From the NCBI RefSeq assembly GCF_018139685.1, contig NZ_JAGSPN010000001.1, positions 62,001 through 126,000 of the forward strand: DNA of 64,000 nt, given 5' to 3'. This DNA is from Cognatundibacterium luofuense. Lineage in GTDB: Bacteria > Pseudomonadota > Gammaproteobacteria > Burkholderiales > Burkholderiaceae_D. Position numbers and translations under genes: made by a program. Positions 8,995-18,103 of this stretch are shown piece by piece (position 1 is the first letter of the stretch; each line of letters opens with the position of its first letter). The notes under the pieces were generated by a model. That model worked only from the letters and a program-made list of their open reading frames with translations. It had not been told where the DNA came from and made no database searches.

Positions 8995-10761
8995 ATGTCG
9001 CAGCCGCATTTCCCTAAAATGTTGTCGTCACAGATCGCGTTTGATATCGCGCGGACGATACTCGATGGTTTTGACAAGCATTACCGCTTATTCCGCGAAA
9101 TCAGTCAGGCTGCCGCAGCGCTGTTCGCGCGCGGAGAATGGCAAACGTTTCAGAACAACGCGCGTGACCGTATTCAGTTTTATGAAAAACGCGTGCGCGA
9201 ATGTGTTCAGATTCTGGAAGATGAATATGATCCGGCAGATCTGACGGATCAGGTCTGGCGTGAAATCAAACTGCACTATATGGGTTTGCTGACAGACCAT
9301 CTGCGTCCGGAACTGGCGGAAACGTTTTTCAACTCCGTTTGCACCAAATTACTGAATCGTCACTACTACCACAACGATTTCATTTTTGTCCGGCCCGCCA
9401 CGGCCACGGAATACATAGAGCAGGACGATACGCCGCCGACGTATCGCGTGTATTACCCGGCGACTGATGGTTTGCGTTTTACGCTGCGCCGTATTGTGAC
9501 GAATTTTCGCCTGCAGGCAGAGTTTGAGGATTTAGACCGTGATGTCGCACTGGTGGAGGCGCGTTTATTGTCCTGCTTTGGCCAGGATAAACTGGAGCCT
9601 AATCATCAGATTCAGGTGCTTGCTAATTTATTTTTCAGAAATAAAGCGGCTTACATCATCGGAAAAGTCATCAACGGTAACCGCGATTATCCGTTTGTGA
9701 TTCCTGTCATGCATCGTCAGAAAGGCAGACTGGTGCTGGATACGGTGCTGACCGAAGCGATGCAGATCACCATTCTGTTTTCTTTCACACGTGCTTACTT
9801 CATGGTGGACATGGAAGTGCCCAGTGCGTATGTGCAATTCGTCCGCAGCATCCTGCCGCGCAAACCGCGCAGCGAAATTTACACGATGCTGGGTTTGCAA
9901 AAGCATGGCAAAAACTTGTTCTACCGCGATTTTCTGCACCACCTGAAATACTCTTCCGATCAGATCGCTGCAGCTCCCGGTATTCGTGGGCTGGTGATGC
10001 TAGTGTTTGCCCTGCCTTCATTTCCGTATGTGTTCAAGCTGATCAAAGACAGCTTTCCGCCACCGAAAGAAACCACGCGCGAACTGGTACAGGAAAAGTA
10101 TCAACTGGTCAAAAATCATGACCGCGTTGGCCGTATGGCCGATACGCTGGAATATTCTGATGTCGCATTTCCGCGCTCCCGTTTCTCTGAAGAATTGCTG
10201 GCGGAAATTCAGCGCTACGCACCTTCGCTGCTGGAAGTAACACGTGATGAAATTGTGATCCGGCACTTGTATATCGAACGCCGTATGACGCCGCTGAATA
10301 TCTGGCTGACAGAAGCCGAACAGCGTGGTGATCTGGCAGCGATGGAGCACGGCGTACGTGAGTACGGCAACGCAATCAAAGACCTGATTGCAGCGAATAT
10401 TTTTCCCGGCGACATGCTGTATAAAAATTTTGGTGTTACGCGCCATGGCCGCGTTGTGTTTTACGACTATGACGAAATCGAATACATCACGGACTGTCAT
10501 TTCCGTCGTATTCCGGCACCGCGTAATGAAGAGGATGAAATGGCGGCCGAACCCTGGTATCCGGTCGCAAAAAATGATGTATTCCCGGAACAGTTCGGCA
10601 GCTTCCTGCTGGGCAATCCGCAAGTCAGACGCTTTTTCCTGCAACACCATGCAGATTTGCTGACACCGGAATACTGGCAGCAGAAACAGGCGCGTATTCA
10701 GCAGGGCAAGGTGGAAGATATTTTCCCTTATCCGCAGGAAATCCGTTTTCAACAGATATAA
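8995..10761 (+). CDS. aceK: Isocitrate dehydrogenase kinase/phosphatase AceK
   Basis: 588 residues, the usual family length. AceK phosphorylates and dephosphorylates isocitrate dehydrogenase to switch flux between the TCA cycle and the glyoxylate shunt. The N-terminal regulatory half carries the family start ([23 protein letters not shown]). The kinase half has the ATP loop [17 protein letters not shown] (residues 338-354) and the metal-binding [17 protein letters not shown]. It is placed between liuA and the thiolase on the same strand, not next to aceA/aceB as in enterobacteria. Leucine yields acetyl-CoA and acetoacetate, so a need for the shunt on this substrate fits. Confidence 0.95.
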   Translation: MSQPHFPKMLSSQIAFDIARTILDGFDKHYRLFREISQAAAALFARGEWQTFQNNARDRIQFYEKRVRECVQILEDEYDPADLTDQVWREIKLHYMGLLTDHLRPELAETFFNSVCTKLLNRHYYHNDFIFVRPATATEYIEQDDTPPTYRVYYPATDGLRFTLRRIVTNFRLQAEFEDLDRDVALVEARLLSCFGQDKLEPNHQIQVLANLFFRNKAAYIIGKVINGNRDYPFVIPVMHRQKGRLVLDTVLTEAMQITILFSFTRAYFMVDMEVPSAYVQFVRSILPRKPRSEIYTMLGLQKHGKNLFYRDFLHHLKYSSDQIAAAPGIRGLVMLVFALPSFPYVFKLIKDSFPPPKETTRELVQEKYQLVKNHDRVGRMADTLEYSDVAFPRSRFSEELLAEIQRYAPSLLEVTRDEIVIRHLYIERRMTPLNIWLTEAEQRGDLAAMEHGVREYGNAIKDLIAANIFPGDMLYKNFGVTRHGRVVFYDYDEIEYITDCHFRRIPAPRNEEDEMAAEPWYPVAKNDVFPEQFGSFLLGNPQVRRFFLQHHADLLTPEYWQQKQARIQQGKVEDIFPYPQEIRFQQI

Positions 10762-10813
10762 ATAAACCGGGCAGCAATGCTCTTTTTTCAGATCCAAATA
10801 ACAGGAGAACATC

Positions 10814-11995
10814 ATGTCAGACGCTATCGTAATCGTAGGTGCAGCCCGTACCCCGATGGGTGCATTCCAGAGCGATTTTTCTTCCCTGACCGCCAGCCAG
10901 CTCGGCGCAGTGGCAATTCGTGCTGCGGTTGAGCGCGCAGGTGTGAAACCTGAACTGGTGGAAGAAGTTTTGTTCGGTAACTGCCTGATGGCAGGTCAGG
11001 GTCAGGCACCTGCACGTCAGGCTTTGCTGGCAGCTGGTTTGCCGGTTTCCACCGGTGCGGTAACACTGTCGAAAATGTGTGGTTCTGCCATGAAAACTAC
11101 CATGATGGCATACGACGCCATTATGGCCGGTGGTAATGAAGTGCTGGTTTCCGGTGGTATGGAATCCATGACTAATGCACCTTACCTGATCCCGAAAGCG
11201 CGTGGTGGCTACCGTATCGGTCACGGCATGATGTATGACCACATGATGCTGGATGGGCTGGAAGATGCGTATGACAAAGGCCGTTCTATGGGCACGTTCG
11301 CCGAAGAATGTGCAACTAAATACAGCTTTACACGCGAAGAGCAGGATGCATTCGCCATTGCTTCTGTGAAGCGTGCGCAGAATGCACAGAATGAAGGCAA
11401 GTTCGACTGGGAAATCGCACCTGTGACAGTTTCCGGCCGCGGTGGCGATACTGTCATCAGCAAAGATGAAGGTCCGCTGAAAGCCAAACTGGACAAAATT
11501 CCTGCACTCAAACCGGCATTCAAAAAAGACGGCACGATCACCGCTGCATCTTCTTCCTCGATCAATGACGGCGCAGCAGCGCTGGTACTGATGAAGGAAT
11601 CCAAAGCCCGTGAACTGGGTCTGACACCACTGGCACGTATTGCCGGTCATGCCAGCCATGCGCAGGAACCGGGCTGGTTCACAACGGCGCCGGTTGGCGC
11701 AATGCAAAAGCTGTTTGCAAAAACAGGCTGGGATGTGGACAGCGTTGATCTGTTCGAAATCAACGAGGCATTTGCGGCAGTACCGATGGCGGCAATGCGT
11801 GAACTGAATATTCCGCATGAGAAAGTCAATGTGCACGGTGGCGCATGTGCGCTGGGCCATCCTATCGGCGCATCCGGTGCCCGTATCATCGTGACCCTGA
11901 TTGGCGCGCTGCGTCAGTACGGCAAAAAACGCGGTGTTGCTTCCCTGTGTATCGGTGGTGGTGAAGGTACGGCTGTTGCGATTGAACTGATCTGA
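10814..11995 (+). CDS. Acetyl-CoA acetyltransferase (thiolase)
   Basis: 393 residues, with AGGAGA before the ATG. Biosynthetic/degradative thiolase II (AtoB/PhaA type). Nucleophilic Cys89 is in TLSKMCGSAMK, the His in HGGACALGHPIGASG, and the second catalytic Cys in ASLCIGGGEG. In leucine catabolism the product acetoacetyl-CoA is cleaved to two acetyl-CoA, so this is probably the last step of the pathway in this cluster. A role in polyhydroxybutyrate synthesis is possible, but no phaB or phaC is nearby. Confidence 0.92.
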   Translation: MSDAIVIVGAARTPMGAFQSDFSSLTASQLGAVAIRAAVERAGVKPELVEEVLFGNCLMAGQGQAPARQALLAAGLPVSTGAVTLSKMCGSAMKTTMMAYDAIMAGGNEVLVSGGMESMTNAPYLIPKARGGYRIGHGMMYDHMMLDGLEDAYDKGRSMGTFAEECATKYSFTREEQDAFAIASVKRAQNAQNEGKFDWEIAPVTVSGRGGDTVISKDEGPLKAKLDKIPALKPAFKKDGTITAASSSSINDGAAALVLMKESKARELGLTPLARIAGHASHAQEPGWFTTAPVGAMQKLFAKTGWDVDSVDLFEINEAFAAVPMAAMRELNIPHEKVNVHGGACALGHPIGASGARIIVTLIGALRQYGKKRGVASLCIGGGEGTAVAIELI

Positions 11996-12020
11996 TTATT
12001 CAGATAATTGTTTACAGAAA

Positions 12021-12045
12021 CGCTGCGGCCTTCAGTGCCGCAGCG
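12021..12045. other. Hairpin between thiolase and SDR genes
   Basis: CGCTGCGG (12021-12028) pairs with CCGCAGCG (12038-12045), 9-base loop, no U-tract. Probably an intercistronic mRNA structure and not a terminator. Confidence 0.45.
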
Positions 12046-12065
12046 ATAGTTCAGGAATAGTGCAA

Positions 12066-12737
12066 ATGGCAACAGCTCTTATTATCGGCGCATCACGTGG
12101 CATCGGTGCGGAACTGGCAAGACAATATGTCGCAGATGGCTGGCGTGTACTGGCGACGGCAAGAACCGAAGCAGATCTGCAGGGGTTGCGCCATTCCGGA
12201 TGTGAGGCGTTCAAACTGGATGTGACATCGCTGACAGATTGCGCAGGTGCAGGCTGGCATCTGGATGATGAAAAACCGGATCTCGCAATTCTGAATGCAG
12301 GTGTTTACGGCCCGCATACCAGCGGATTACAGGCGCCGGATCAGCAAACGTTTGATCGTGTCATGCAAACCAATGTACTGGCTGCAATGCGTCTTTTACC
12401 GATGCTGCTGCCGATGACGGATGCCGCAGGTGGCAAGCTGATTGCAGTGTCGTCGGTAATGGCTTCGATAGAAATGCGGCAGAACAGTGCAGGCTGGTTG
12501 TACCGCGCCAGTAAAGCAGCGCTGAACTCGGTATTGCGCGATGTTTCATTGCAGACTCAGTCCAGTATCTGTGCTGCGATTCATCCGGGCTGGCTGAAAA
12601 CCGATATGGGTGGCGCTGGTGCCGACCTTGATGTGACTGAGGGTGTGCAGGCTATACGGCGCACCATTGCTGCGCTGACCCGTGAAGACCATGGTCAGTT
12701 TATTGATGCCATTCATCATCAGCCTTTGCGCTGGTAA
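12066..12737 (+). CDS. Short-chain dehydrogenase/reductase
   Basis: 223 residues from the ATG at 12066, with AGGAA eight bases upstream; a GTG two codons earlier is less likely. The Rossmann start IIGASRGIGAELARQY binds NAD(P), LNAGVYG is the NAG motif and YRASKAAL the catalytic YxxxK. Members of this CsgA-like SDR subgroup have no well-defined substrate. It is in line with the catabolic genes between a thiolase and an acyl-CoA dehydrogenase, so a reductase for a small oxo-acyl compound is plausible, but this is inference from position only. Confidence 0.85.
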   Translation: MATALIIGASRGIGAELARQYVADGWRVLATARTEADLQGLRHSGCEAFKLDVTSLTDCAGAGWHLDDEKPDLAILNAGVYGPHTSGLQAPDQQTFDRVMQTNVLAAMRLLPMLLPMTDAAGGKLIAVSSVMASIEMRQNSAGWLYRASKAALNSVLRDVSLQTQSSICAAIHPGWLKTDMGGAGADLDVTEGVQAIRRTIAALTREDHGQFIDAIHHQPLRW

Positions 12738-12763
12738 TCAGAAATTTTTCTTCAGGAATACGC

Positions 12764-13894
12764 ATGAACCTCAGTGAAGAACATGAAATGATCCGCGACG
12801 CGATTCGCGCCTATGTGCAGGAAAACATTGCACCAAACGCTGCCCGCTGGGACAAAGAACATCATTTCCCGGCTAAAGAGCTGAAAGAGCTGGCGCAGCT
12901 CGGTGCTTACGGCGTTGCCGTTCCGGAACAGTATGGCGGTGCAGGCATGGATTATCTGTCGCTGTCGCTGGTTATCGAAGAAATTGCGGCCGGTGACGGC
13001 GGTACATCGACGGTGGTATCAGTTAATAACTGCCCGGTGTGCAGCATCGCCATGATGTATGCCAGCGAAGCGCAGAAACAGCAATGGCTGGTGCCGCTGG
13101 CAAAAGGTGACATGCTCGGTGCATTTTGTCTGACCGAGCCGCACGCGGGCAGTGATGCAGCCGATCTGAAGACGACTGCGAAGCGCGAAGGTGATGAATA
13201 CGTACTCAATGGTGTGAAGCAATTTATCACCAGCGGTAAACATGCCGATGTTGCGATTGTGATGGCAGTGACCGACAAGGCTGCCGGTAAAAAAGGTATC
13301 AGTGCTTTCTGGGTGCCAACCAACACACCGGGATATGTTGTTGCGGGTCTCGAACATAAAATGGGACAACATTCCTCGGATACTGCTCAGATCATTTTTG
13401 AAAACTGCCGCATTCCTGCAGAGAATCTGATCGGACAGGAAGGTATGGGATACAAGATCGCCTTGTCCGGCCTGGAGGGTGGACGCATCGGTATTGCTTC
13501 GCAATCGGTCGGTATGGCACGCGCCGCTTTTGAAGCGGCCCTGAGTTACGCAAAAGATCGTCAGAGCTTTGGAAAACCGATATTTGAACATCAGGCAATA
13601 CAGTTCAAACTGGCCGATATGGCGACGCGCCTTGAAGCTGCCCGTCAGTTAATCTGGCATGCAGCAAGTATGAAAGATGCAGGCAAGCCTTGTCTGAAAG
13701 AAGCTGCAATGGCGAAATTGTTTGCTTCTGAAATGGCAGAGCGCGTTTGCTCAGAAGCGATACAGATTCACGGTGGCTATGGCATCGTCAGCGATTTTCC
13801 GGTTGAGCGGATTTATCGTGATGTTCGCGTGTGTCAGATTTATGAAGGAACTTCGGAAATTCAGAAAATACTGATTTCCCGTGCACTGGCGTAA
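12764..13894 (+). CDS. Acyl-CoA dehydrogenase (short/branched chain type)
   Basis: 376 residues, with AGGAAT before the ATG. FAD-dependent dehydrogenase, distinct from liuA: here the base is the usual C-terminal Glu361 in QIYEGTSEIQKILISRAL. FCLTEPHAGSDAAD and FITSGKHADVAIVMA are the flavin and substrate loops. Closest in character to butyryl-CoA or 2-methyl-branched acyl-CoA dehydrogenases. A second enzyme would let the cluster act on isoleucine- or valine-derived acyl-CoA or on short fatty acids; the exact substrate is unknown. Confidence 0.9.
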   Translation: MNLSEEHEMIRDAIRAYVQENIAPNAARWDKEHHFPAKELKELAQLGAYGVAVPEQYGGAGMDYLSLSLVIEEIAAGDGGTSTVVSVNNCPVCSIAMMYASEAQKQQWLVPLAKGDMLGAFCLTEPHAGSDAADLKTTAKREGDEYVLNGVKQFITSGKHADVAIVMAVTDKAAGKKGISAFWVPTNTPGYVVAGLEHKMGQHSSDTAQIIFENCRIPAENLIGQEGMGYKIALSGLEGGRIGIASQSVGMARAAFEAALSYAKDRQSFGKPIFEHQAIQFKLADMATRLEAARQLIWHAASMKDAGKPCLKEAAMAKLFASEMAERVCSEAIQIHGGYGIVSDFPVERIYRDVRVCQIYEGTSEIQKILISRALA

Positions 13895-13948
13895 TTCGTA
13901 AATTCCATGTAATCGCAGCAGGTTTCTGAAAAACCGTAAAAGGGGATC

Positions 13949-14554
13949 ATGATGCAGGCAATCGAGTTCTGGTTTGACTTTGTTTCACCTTACGCATACA
14001 TCGCAGCACAGTCGGTTGAGCAACTGGCTGCGCGTTACGGGCGTACAGTGGACTGGCAACCGGTATTACTTGGCGCGGTATTCCGGGAAACCGGATCAGG
14101 TCCCCTGACAATGCGGCCGCCGGTGATGGCAAATTATTTCCGCCATGATTTTGAAAGGTCGGCACGGTTTGCAGGACTGAGTCTGCGTTTGCCCGATAAT
14201 TTCCCCGTCAGTACACACAACACTGCACGTGTTTGTCTGTGGCTGAAGCAGCAGGCACCGCAGATGACGGGTGAATTTGTGCGCCGGGTGACTTCAGCAT
14301 ATTTTAACGGCGATGTACCGGTGAACGATCCCGTATGGCTGGCTGATATCGTCAGCGGGCTGGGCTTGGATGCTCATTCTGCAGTCGCTGCCTGCGCTGA
14401 TTCGCACTGGAAAGATGCTTTACGCGAGCAGTGCGAAACCGCAATCGCACGCGGTATCTTCGGTGCGCCGTGGATAGTGGTTGACGGAGAGTCGTTCTGG
14501 GGAAATGACCGCCTGCCGCAGGTGGAGCGATGGCTGGCTCAGGGAAGCTTCTGA
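13949..14554 (+). CDS. DsbA-family 2-hydroxychromene-2-carboxylate isomerase-like protein
   Basis: 201 residues; the start may be the ATG at 13949 or the next codon (AGGGG just upstream). The N-terminus IEFWFDFVSPYAYIA is the thioredoxin-fold strand and Ser (about residue 13) of kappa-class GST/HCCA isomerases. ARGIFGAPWIVVDGESFWGNDRL is the cis-Pro loop and C-terminal signature. The family uses glutathione; HCCA isomerase itself is in naphthalene breakdown, but many genomes carry homologues beside acyl-CoA genes with no aromatic pathway, as here. True reaction unknown. Confidence 0.85.
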   Translation: MMQAIEFWFDFVSPYAYIAAQSVEQLAARYGRTVDWQPVLLGAVFRETGSGPLTMRPPVMANYFRHDFERSARFAGLSLRLPDNFPVSTHNTARVCLWLKQQAPQMTGEFVRRVTSAYFNGDVPVNDPVWLADIVSGLGLDAHSAVAACADSHWKDALREQCETAIARGIFGAPWIVVDGESFWGNDRLPQVERWLAQGSF

Positions 14555-14582
14555 AGTGAAATATTAACGGAGGAGACGTGCG

Positions 14583-14984
14583 ATGAAAAAAGGCTATAAA
14601 CAACTGGTAGATGAAGCAACAGCAATGATTCGTACCTACAGTGTTGCTGAAGTGATGTCCCGGCTCGATGATCCGAATATACAACTGATTGATGTGCGCG
14701 ATATTCGGGAACTCGAACGTGAAGGAATGGTGCCGGGGGCATTTCATGCGCCGCGCGGCATGATTGAATTCTGGGTAGATCCGGAGTCGCCTTATTTCAA
14801 ACCGGTCTTCGGCGAAAACAAAGAATTCATTTTATTCTGTGCCGCAGGCTGGCGCAGTGCGCTGACCACACGAACCCTGCTGGAAATGGGACTGGAAAAG
14901 GTTGCACATATCGACGGTGGATTCGGTGCCTGGAAGGCTGCCGGTGCACCGGTGGTGCAAAAAGAAAGAAAACAAAACGTATGA
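14583..14984 (+). CDS. Rhodanese-domain protein
   Basis: 133 residues, GGAGGAGA before the ATG. A single rhodanese domain fills the protein, with the active-site loop FCAAGWRSA (Cys86) in a form seen in many bacterial sulfurtransferases of unknown acceptor. LIDVRDIRELEREGMVPGA is the family's first conserved strand-loop. It overlaps the next gene by four bases (ATGA), so the two are translationally coupled. Its role within a leucine/isovalerate operon is not explained. Confidence 0.88.
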   Translation: MKKGYKQLVDEATAMIRTYSVAEVMSRLDDPNIQLIDVRDIRELEREGMVPGAFHAPRGMIEFWVDPESPYFKPVFGENKEFILFCAAGWRSALTTRTLLEMGLEKVAHIDGGFGAWKAAGAPVVQKERKQNV

Positions 14985-15385
14985 AGCAAAAAGCAGTAAA
15001 GCAAGTAACAAATGCTTGTCCTTGTGGCTCGGGTAAGTCGCTGGATCATTGTTGCGGACCATATATCAGCGGTACCGCAATTGCACCGGATGCAGAGGCA
15101 CTGATGCGCTCGCGTTATACCGCGTATACGCTCGGCAACGAAGCGTATCTGCGCCTGAGCTGGGATGAGCGTACCTGCCCAAAAGAGCAGATTACTCATG
15201 AAGATGCAACACAATGGCTTGGCCTCGAAGTGAAGAAGCACGTACCGGGCGGCGATGAAGCGAGTGTGGAATTTGTGGCGCGCTACAAAATTGCAGGGAA
15301 GGCTTACCGTTTGCATGAAGTCAGTCGCTTTGTGCGCTATGACGGACGCTGGTATTACGTAGATGGCCGTTTTCCCGCGAAGTAA
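14981..15385 (+). CDS. YchJ-family SEC-C motif protein (UPF0225)
   Basis: 134 residues. The N-terminal ACPCGSGKSLDHCC is a SEC-C-like zinc motif (CxC...CC), followed by the YchJ body (AEALMRSRYTAYTLGNEAYL; VARYKIAGKAYRLHEVSRFVRYDGRWYYVDG), an NTF2-like fold. Function unknown across the family. Coupled to the rhodanese gene by a four-base overlap, and it ends a short sub-operon before liuB. Confidence 0.88.
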   Translation: MKQKAVKQVTNACPCGSGKSLDHCCGPYISGTAIAPDAEALMRSRYTAYTLGNEAYLRLSWDERTCPKEQITHEDATQWLGLEVKKHVPGGDEASVEFVARYKIAGKAYRLHEVSRFVRYDGRWYYVDGRFPAK

Positions 15386-15392
15386 TGGTAAC

Positions 15393-15450
15393 AGGCCGAA
15401 GGAAACTGATCTTCCGCAGGCCTTGGTAACTGACAGGCAATCCTTGTCAG
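15393..15450. other. Two tandem hairpins before liuB
   Basis: The gap between the YchJ gene and liuB holds an imperfect hairpin closed by AGGCC/GGCCT (15393-15423) with an inner GAAG/CTTC, and a second one, CTGACA/TGTCAG (15430-15450). Neither has a U-tract. They may affect expression of the downstream half of the cluster. Confidence 0.35.
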
Positions 15451-15479
15451 TCAGACTCAGATAAATACACAGAGACAAA

Positions 15480-17102
15480 ATGGCGATTATCGAATCCAAA
15501 CTGAATGCCCGTTCTGAAGATTTCCGCTTGAATGCTGAAGCGATGCAGCGTGTGGTGGATGACCTCAAACAGAAAATTGCAAAAATTGCCGAAGGCGGAG
15601 GTCCGGAAGCACGTCAGAAGCATTTGAATCGCGGGAAATTATTGCCGCGCGACCGTGTTCAAATGCTGCTCGATCCGGGAACGCCGTTTCTGGAATTTTC
15701 TCAGCTGGCTGCTTACGGCATGTATCAGGAGAAAAACGGGCAGGATGCAGCACCATCTGCAGGCGTGATTACCGGTATTGGTCGTGTTGCCGGACAGGAA
15801 TGTGTGATCGTCTGTAATGATGCGACGGTCAAAGGCGGTACGTATTATCCGATGACGGTTAAAAAGCATCTGCGTGCACAGGAAGTTGCTGAGCAAAACA
15901 ACCTGCCTTGTATTTATCTGGTGGATTCCGGTGGTGCCAATTTGCCGAATCAGGATGAAGTATTCCCGGATCGCGATCACTTCGGACGGATTTTTTACAA
16001 TCAGGCAAATATGTCTGCCAAAGGCATACCGCAGATCGCAGTCGTTATGGGCTCCTGTACCGCTGGTGGGGCGTATGTGCCGGCGATGAGCGATGAATCT
16101 GTTATCGTTAAAAATCAGGGTACGATTTTCCTCGGCGGCCCGCCGCTGGTCAAAGCGGCAACCGGTGAGGTGGTCAGTGCAGAAGATCTGGGCGGTGGTG
16201 ATGTGCATACCCGCCTGTCCGGTGTCGCGGATCATCTGGCACAAAACGATACGCACGCTTTATCACTGGCACGCACGATTGTTTCGAATCTGAACCGTCA
16301 GAAACCGCAAACTGTCGTGACCCGTCCGGTTGAGGAGCCACTGTATCCTTCTTCCGAGCTGTACGGTGTGATTCCTGCGGATACCCGTAAGCCATTTGAT
16401 GTGCGTGAAGTGATTGCCCGTATTGTTGACGGCTCTCAGTTTGATGAATTTAAAGCGCGCTACGGTACGACGCTGGTTTGTGGCTTTGCGCATATCCATG
16501 GCATGCCGGTCGGGATTATTGCGAATAACGGTATTCTGTTTTCCGAATCTGCACTGAAAGGTGCGCACTTCATTGAACTGTGCTGCCAGCGCAAGATTCC
16601 GCTGGTGTTCCTGCAGAATATCACCGGCTTTATGGTCGGCCGCAAATACGAAAATGAAGGTATCGCACGTAACGGCGCGAAGATGGTGACGGCGGTGGCA
16701 ACTGCGAATGTGCCGAAATTCACAGTGATTATCGGCGGCAGTTTCGGCGCGGGTAATTATGGCATGTGCGGCCGCGCATACTCGCCGCGCTTCATGTGGA
16801 TGTGGCCGAATGCGCGTATTTCCGTGATGGGCGGTGAGCAGGCAGCAAGTGTGCTGGCAACCGTGCGTCGCGATGGTATCGAAGCAAAAGGCGGCAGCTG
16901 GAGTGCCGAAGAGGAAGCGGCATTCAAACAACCGATCAAAGATCAGTACGAGGCGCAGGGGCATCCGTATTATGCGTCCGCACGTTTGTGGGACGATGGT
17001 GTGATCGATCCTGCAGATACCCGTATGGTGCTGGGGCTGGGGTTATCCGCCGCACTGAACGCACCGATTCCGGATGCGCGTTTTGGTATTTTCCGCATGT
17101 AA
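15480..17102 (+). CDS. liuB: Methylcrotonoyl-CoA carboxylase, carboxyltransferase (beta) subunit
   Basis: 540 residues, the normal length. It moves the carboxyl group from biotin on LiuD to 3-methylcrotonyl-CoA, forming 3-methylglutaconyl-CoA. The two crotonase-fold halves of a carboxyltransferase are visible: a first half with [25 protein letters not shown], the MCC-specific acyl-CoA site, and a second half with [24 protein letters not shown] and [20 protein letters not shown]. Its partner gene liuD lies 5.4 kb downstream, past liuC and the biotin operon. Confidence 0.95.
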   Translation: MAIIESKLNARSEDFRLNAEAMQRVVDDLKQKIAKIAEGGGPEARQKHLNRGKLLPRDRVQMLLDPGTPFLEFSQLAAYGMYQEKNGQDAAPSAGVITGIGRVAGQECVIVCNDATVKGGTYYPMTVKKHLRAQEVAEQNNLPCIYLVDSGGANLPNQDEVFPDRDHFGRIFYNQANMSAKGIPQIAVVMGSCTAGGAYVPAMSDESVIVKNQGTIFLGGPPLVKAATGEVVSAEDLGGGDVHTRLSGVADHLAQNDTHALSLARTIVSNLNRQKPQTVVTRPVEEPLYPSSELYGVIPADTRKPFDVREVIARIVDGSQFDEFKARYGTTLVCGFAHIHGMPVGIIANNGILFSESALKGAHFIELCCQRKIPLVFLQNITGFMVGRKYENEGIARNGAKMVTAVATANVPKFTVIIGGSFGAGNYGMCGRAYSPRFMWMWPNARISVMGGEQAASVLATVRRDGIEAKGGSWSAEEEAAFKQPIKDQYEAQGHPYYASARLWDDGVIDPADTRMVLGLGLSAALNAPIPDARFGIFRM

Positions 17103-17121
17103 TGCCGGACAGGATAAGAAC

Positions 17122-17907
17122 ATGACATTCGAAACACTGGAATTAAAGCGCGAGGGATTTCTGGCCACAGTGACACTGAACCGTCCCGATGTCAGAAATG
17201 CGTTTAACGAAACTACAATCGCCGAACTGACACAGGTTTTTCAGTCGCTGGACAGTGGCCCGTCCGTCAGAGTCGTTGTTCTGGCAGCAAACGGGCCGGC
17301 ATTTTGCGCCGGCGCGGATCTGAACTGGATGAAGAAGATGGCGGATTATACCTATGAGGAAAATCTTGCCGATGCCGGTCAGCTTGCTGCGATGCTGAGT
17401 GCAATTTACCACTGCAGCAAGCCAGTCATTGCCCGCGTGCAGGGCGATTGCTACGCCGGTGGTATGGGCTTACTGGCGGCCTGCGATATTGCTGTATCGG
17501 CCGATACATCGAATTTCTGCTTATCTGAAGTGAAACTCGGTCTGATCCCTGCCACGATTTCTCCGTATGTGATTCGTGCGATGGGTGAACAGGCTGCACG
17601 TCGCTATTTTGTGACGGCTGAACGCTTCAGTGCGCAACAGGCAAAGGCCTGCGGTCTGATCCACGAACTGGTGACGCCGGAATTGCTGGACGAAAAAGTG
17701 ACCGAACTGGTGCGTCAGATCAGTGCTAACAGTCCGAATGCAGTAATGCAAGCGAAACGTCTGGTGCAAACAGTTGCTGGTCAGACGCTGACACCTGAGC
17801 TGGTTGCTGCAACGGTCAAAGGCATTGCCGAAATCCGCGCATCAGATGAAGGGCGGGAAGGCGTACGTTCTTTTCTGGAAAAACGTAAGCCGGGCTGGTT
17901 AAGCTGA
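17122..17907 (+). CDS. liuC: Methylglutaconyl-CoA hydratase
   Basis: 261 residues from the ATG at 17122, preceded by AGGATAAG; earlier in-frame codons would run into liuB. Enoyl-CoA hydratase/isomerase family, here the step from 3-methylglutaconyl-CoA to HMG-CoA. FCAGADLNWMKKM provides one oxyanion-hole strand, GDCYAGGMGLLAACDIAV the second, and SEVKLGLIPATISPYV is typical of the LiuC/AtuC subgroup. It directly follows liuB, as in other liu operons. Confidence 0.9.
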   Translation: MTFETLELKREGFLATVTLNRPDVRNAFNETTIAELTQVFQSLDSGPSVRVVVLAANGPAFCAGADLNWMKKMADYTYEENLADAGQLAAMLSAIYHCSKPVIARVQGDCYAGGMGLLAACDIAVSADTSNFCLSEVKLGLIPATISPYVIRAMGEQAARRYFVTAERFSAQQAKACGLIHELVTPELLDEKVTELVRQISANSPNAVMQAKRLVQTVAGQTLTPELVAATVKGIAEIRASDEGREGVRSFLEKRKPGWLS

Positions 17908-18103
17908 GTCTGTGAAGAACCGGTTGTAGCGGGAATCCTGCCTTTTGTCAGGAAATACGCCGTAGTTCCTGACGGCGGGCGGTAAAAGCCGGTGTCGCTC
18001 AGGGATGGCAGGAAAACTCGCATACAATACGGGTCTTGATGAAAAAGGCGGTTCCGGTGATCAAAGTAAATGCTCACAGTGCCGCCGGAGGCAGGAAGTC
18101 ACC

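Noticed and set aside
10018-11860. Two long reverse-strand frames opposite aceK and the thiolase
   Set aside because: Cys/His/Arg-rich translations with no ribosome binding site, lying exactly under well-supported forward genes; they arise from codon bias.
12005-12018. Partial match to the LiuR palindrome (GTTTACAGAAAC) after the thiolase gene
   Set aside because: The central CG and outer arms that the two good sites share are missing; likely chance.
17908-18103. Biotin operator before bioA
   Set aside because: I looked for the TTGTAAAC...GTTTACAA BirA-type palindrome and for other inverted repeats and found none convincing.
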